From assembly GCA_030625995.1 (NCBI GenBank), contig DAOUPU010000101.1, positions 1 to 8,287 of the forward strand: DNA of 8,287 bases, written 5' to 3'. A program made the position numbers and the translations under genes. The DNA is from Flavobacteriaceae bacterium. GTDB taxonomy: Bacteria; Bacteroidota; Bacteroidia; Flavobacteriales; Flavobacteriaceae. Position 1 is the first letter of the stretch. Every line of letters begins with the position of its first letter. This document shows positions 6,504-8,287 of the stretch, piece by piece. The notes beneath the pieces were generated by a model. The model did no database searches and was not told where the DNA came from. It saw only the letters and a program-made list of their open reading frames with translations.

Positions 6504-6542
6504 TTGTTTGAAAATTGTCAGTAATATATTTGACTGCAAATA
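6504..6542 (+). promoter_or_regulatory. Possible + strand promoter overlapping a small palindrome
   Basis: TTG at 6504-6506, an 18-bp spacer and TATATTTG at 6525-6532 match the Bacteroidota -33/-7 pattern on the + strand. The -7 box overlaps the palindrome TATTTG-ACTG-CAAATA (6527-6542). No + strand gene lies downstream; transcripts would run antisense into the response-regulator gene. Chance is quite possible in such AT-rich DNA. Confidence 0.25.
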
Positions 6543-6587
6543 AAGTTCAATAGTGTATATCGGCTATAATATTATTATGATCATCCA

Positions 6588-7268
6588 CTATATAAATCCT
6601 TTTTCTTTGGCAGCCAATATTAAGAATCTGTCTTCCTTTTCCTCAACATTGAAAATTTCTTTTAAATGCCGCTTTCTTTTTTCTAATGCTGCCAATGACA
6701 AGGGGATAATATCGGGTAGCTCTTTCATTTTTGTACCTCTTGATAATTCATACAACATCTTTCTTCCAAATTTATCTATAGATTCTCTAGCGGCATATTG
6801 TCTTCGAATAAATTGCATTACCGTTGTGCTATAAAAGGGAGGAGCATTAATTACCTTATTAATAGCCTCTTTCAAAACATCAGGATTAAGATCGTTCTTA
6901 ACCAAAAAACCATCAGGGTCGACCGTATTAATAATATTAAAAATTCTGTAGTTATCATTGAACATAGTAGAAACTATGATTTTTGAATCAGGCAGTGTTT
7001 TTCGTATAAGAACTCCTAGATCCTCTCCTGATATTATTTTCCCATCACTTGAAGGTGGTAATTGAATATCTAAAAAAATTATGTCTACTCCTTTTGACTT
7101 TGCCGCCTCTTTGATTTGATCATGTGCCTCATCACAATTTTTGGCGATTCCAATTTTCTCAAAACTTAGGTTTTCATTTTTAGACTGAACCGATTGTATG
7201 GCGTCTAGGTAGGAACCGGAAATTAATGGATGATCTTCTATGATTAAAAAGGAATATATTTTTTTCAT
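6588..7268 (-). CDS. NarL/FixJ-type response regulator, receiver plus divergent helix-turn-helix
   Basis: This 226-aa cytosolic DNA-binding regulator is the likely partner of the adjacent histidine kinase. The receiver domain (about 4-140) has the acidic pair E11-D12, the phospho-acceptor D67 in FLDIQLPP, the switch residue T101 in VSTMFND and the conserved K124 in GFLVKND, so phosphorylation should work. The C-terminal part (about 166-226) aligns with a LuxR/NarL helix-turn-helix: YELSRGTKMKELPDIIPLS, then the recognition helix around SLAALEKRKRHLKEIF (191-206), ending AAKEKGFI. The usual L-T-x-R-E opening is missing (FGRKML), so it is a divergent version. The ATG at 7268 has no Shine-Dalgarno site; 14 bp separate it from the kinase stop, which implies an operon. 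The inverted repeats 184 bp beyond its stop are a plausible target. Environmental signal and regulon are unknown. Confidence 0.92.
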   Translation of the reverse strand: MKKIYSFLIIEDHPLISGSYLDAIQSVQSKNENLSFEKIGIAKNCDEAHDQIKEAAKSKGVDIIFLDIQLPPSSDGKIISGEDLGVLIRKTLPDSKIIVSTMFNDNYRIFNIINTVDPDGFLVKNDLNPDVLKEAINKVINAPPFYSTTVMQFIRRQYAARESIDKFGRKMLYELSRGTKMKELPDIIPLSLAALEKRKRHLKEIFNVEEKEDRFLILAAKEKGFI

Positions 7269-7282
7269 ACTTTGATAATTAA

Positions 7283-8287
7283 TTATACAGGAATCGACAG
7301 TTCTAATGAAGTTCCTTTGGTTAATGTTGATTTTAAAACAAATTTTGCATTCATGTTTTTAGACCTTATTTTAATGTTCTTTAGCCCAATCCCCTTTCTT
7401 TTTTTTCCAGTATTAAACCCAGAGCCATTGTCTTGTATTAACAGTTGCATAACATGATCTGCTAATTTAAAATGCACCTCTAATTGCGAGGCTTCGGCGT
7501 GCTTGTTTACGTTATAAATGGCTTCCTGTAAAATTCTATAACAATTTATTTTTACATTTTCATTAATGGAGTTCCATGCAATATTCTCATCACTAAATAA
7601 AGTGTAATCAAATTGGCCAATTTTACTTTGGCTTTTTAATAGATCCTCTACAAGAATTATAAAATTAAATCCAGCAGTAAAACATTCTGCCTTTAACTCA
7701 TGTGATATATCACTAATTTCCTTCTCAATTTTTTGAAGTTCCTTGACAAAATCTTTGTATTTCTTTAAAGTATTCTTTTCACCTTCAAGGCTTAGAAATC
7801 CCAAACCCATTCTTGTACCAAAAATTCTTCCTAGTACACCGTCGTGCAGATCTTCTGCAATTCTATTCCTTTCGTTTATTTTACTCTCCTCCAGTTTTGC
7901 CTGTTGACGCAACATTAATCTATATATTTCTTCATTTGCTTTTTGTTGATTCTTGTCAAATAGCAATTCCTTATTCTTGGATCTCTGTACCCTTACTAAA
8001 AATAATAATGAAATAATTAAAACTACTACAATACTTCCCGCTACTACTATTTTTCTTTCCGTACCCAGCCTTTCCGTTTTTTCAATGTATTCATCTGTTT
8101 CAAAGCGAATTCTAGTGAATTTATTTCTTTGTTGCCGCTCATGGTTCTGCAAAATATCATTCAAGGTAATATAATTCTCAAAATATTGATCAGAATTTTT
8201 ATGATCGATCTCAGCAAGTAATTTCAAGGACTTCAATACAATTTTGTTATTTTTTACTCCAGTTGCTAACTCATAGGATTCCATAGC
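7283..8287 (-). CDS. Membrane sensor histidine kinase, HisKA_3 class (N-terminus outside window)
   Basis: The frame runs off the right edge, so only the last 334 residues are seen. Counting from the first visible Met (8284): residues 1-75 are helical and look like the end of a tetratricopeptide sensor region, with an RIRFETDEYIEK stretch that recurs before the membrane helix in Bacteroidota TPR kinases. One transmembrane helix follows (about 78-98), then a charged coiled coil (99-140). The HisKA_3 phospho-acceptor box is ERNRIAEDLHDG with H147. The ATPase domain has an N-box around N258 (QEAIYNVNKHA), DNGSGF (285-290), KGIGLKNI (297-304) and GTSLELSIPV at the end. All catalytic motifs are intact, so it should autophosphorylate and pass the phosphate to the adjacent regulator. 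The sensory part probably lies in the periplasm, as the family has a signal peptide and TPRs upstream, outside this window. Confidence 0.93.
   Translation of the reverse strand, partial: AMESYELATGVKNNKIVLKSLKLLAEIDHKNSDQYFENYITLNDILQNHERQQRNKFTRIRFETDEYIEKTERLGTERKIVVAGSIVVVLIISLLFLVRVQRSKNKELLFDKNQQKANEEIYRLMLRQQAKLEESKINERNRIAEDLHDGVLGRIFGTRMGLGFLSLEGEKNTLKKYKDFVKELQKIEKEISDISHELKAECFTAGFNFIILVEDLLKSQSKIGQFDYTLFSDENIAWNSINENVKINCYRILQEAIYNVNKHAEASQLEVHFKLADHVMQLLIQDNGSGFNTGKKRKGIGLKNIKIRSKNMNAKFVLKSTLTKGTSLELSIPV

Larger units (their letters stand above)
6251..6587. other. 337-bp intergenic regulatory region
   Basis: I see no protein gene here. Reading on the - strand from the response-regulator stop it holds: a short palindrome (6527-6542), another AT-only palindrome TTAAAAT-G-ATTTTAA (6469-6483), the CCGTA/TACGG cluster (6372-6404), a TATTTTTG box (6332-6339) and a 9-bp tandem repeat (6277-6294), ending at the GTG of membrane protein B. 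No convincing intrinsic terminator for the kinase/regulator operon is visible; the palindromes are AT-only and lack a following T-run. Confidence 0.7.

Noticed and set aside
6553..6986. + strand open frames opposite the response regulator, including one downstream of the possible + promoter
   Set aside because: The regulator frame has intact receiver residues; the opposite frames look like random translation of its complement.
7272..8174. + strand open frames opposite the histidine kinase
   Set aside because: They lie opposite conserved HisKA_3 and ATPase motifs and have no recognisable features.

Overview
The window looks like chromosomal DNA of a Bacteroidota member, most likely a flavobacterium-like or related AT-rich lineage. 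Supporting signs are low GC, AT-rich spacers mostly without Shine-Dalgarno sites, a TAnnTTTG-type promoter box, and typical Bacteroidota protein families: a TPR-type HisKA_3 kinase, a NarL-like regulator, a secreted YceI protein paired with an OB-fold protein, and a small outer-membrane barrel. There are no tRNA or rRNA genes, insertion sequences, CRISPR arrays or phage structural genes.

Bases 1-2892 (+ strand) hold the end of a histidine-utilisation operon: the C-terminal part of histidine ammonia-lyase (hutH) and a complete urocanate hydratase (hutU), 9 bp apart. They catalyse the first two steps of histidine degradation, histidine to urocanate plus ammonia, then urocanate to imidazolonepropionate. 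The urocanase is the long, animal-like form.

Everything from 2910 to 8287 is on the - strand and converges on hutU. In transcription order from the right edge: a membrane sensor histidine kinase (cut by the window edge) and its response regulator; a 337-bp regulatory gap; two tandem paralogous four-helix membrane proteins of unknown function; a 160-bp gap; an inner-membrane-anchored OB-fold protein and a secreted YceI-like lipid-binding protein, closed by a clear intrinsic terminator; a DinB-like metal-binding helical-bundle protein; and a small secreted beta-barrel protein.

The part most worth following up is the 6251-6587 gap with its flanks. A TATTTTTG promoter box faces the two membrane-protein genes. 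It has no recognisable -33 box, but just upstream sits a cluster of three alternating CCGTA/TACGG half-sites that includes an 11-bp perfect inverted repeat. The neighbouring gene upstream encodes a NarL-like regulator. My inference is a compact sensory module in which kinase and regulator activate the paralogous membrane-protein pair. The membrane proteins match no family I can name with confidence; they share a W-G-x-L-x-x-H-x-F motif and a C-terminal G-x-x-x-G-[HY]-[FY]-x-W motif.
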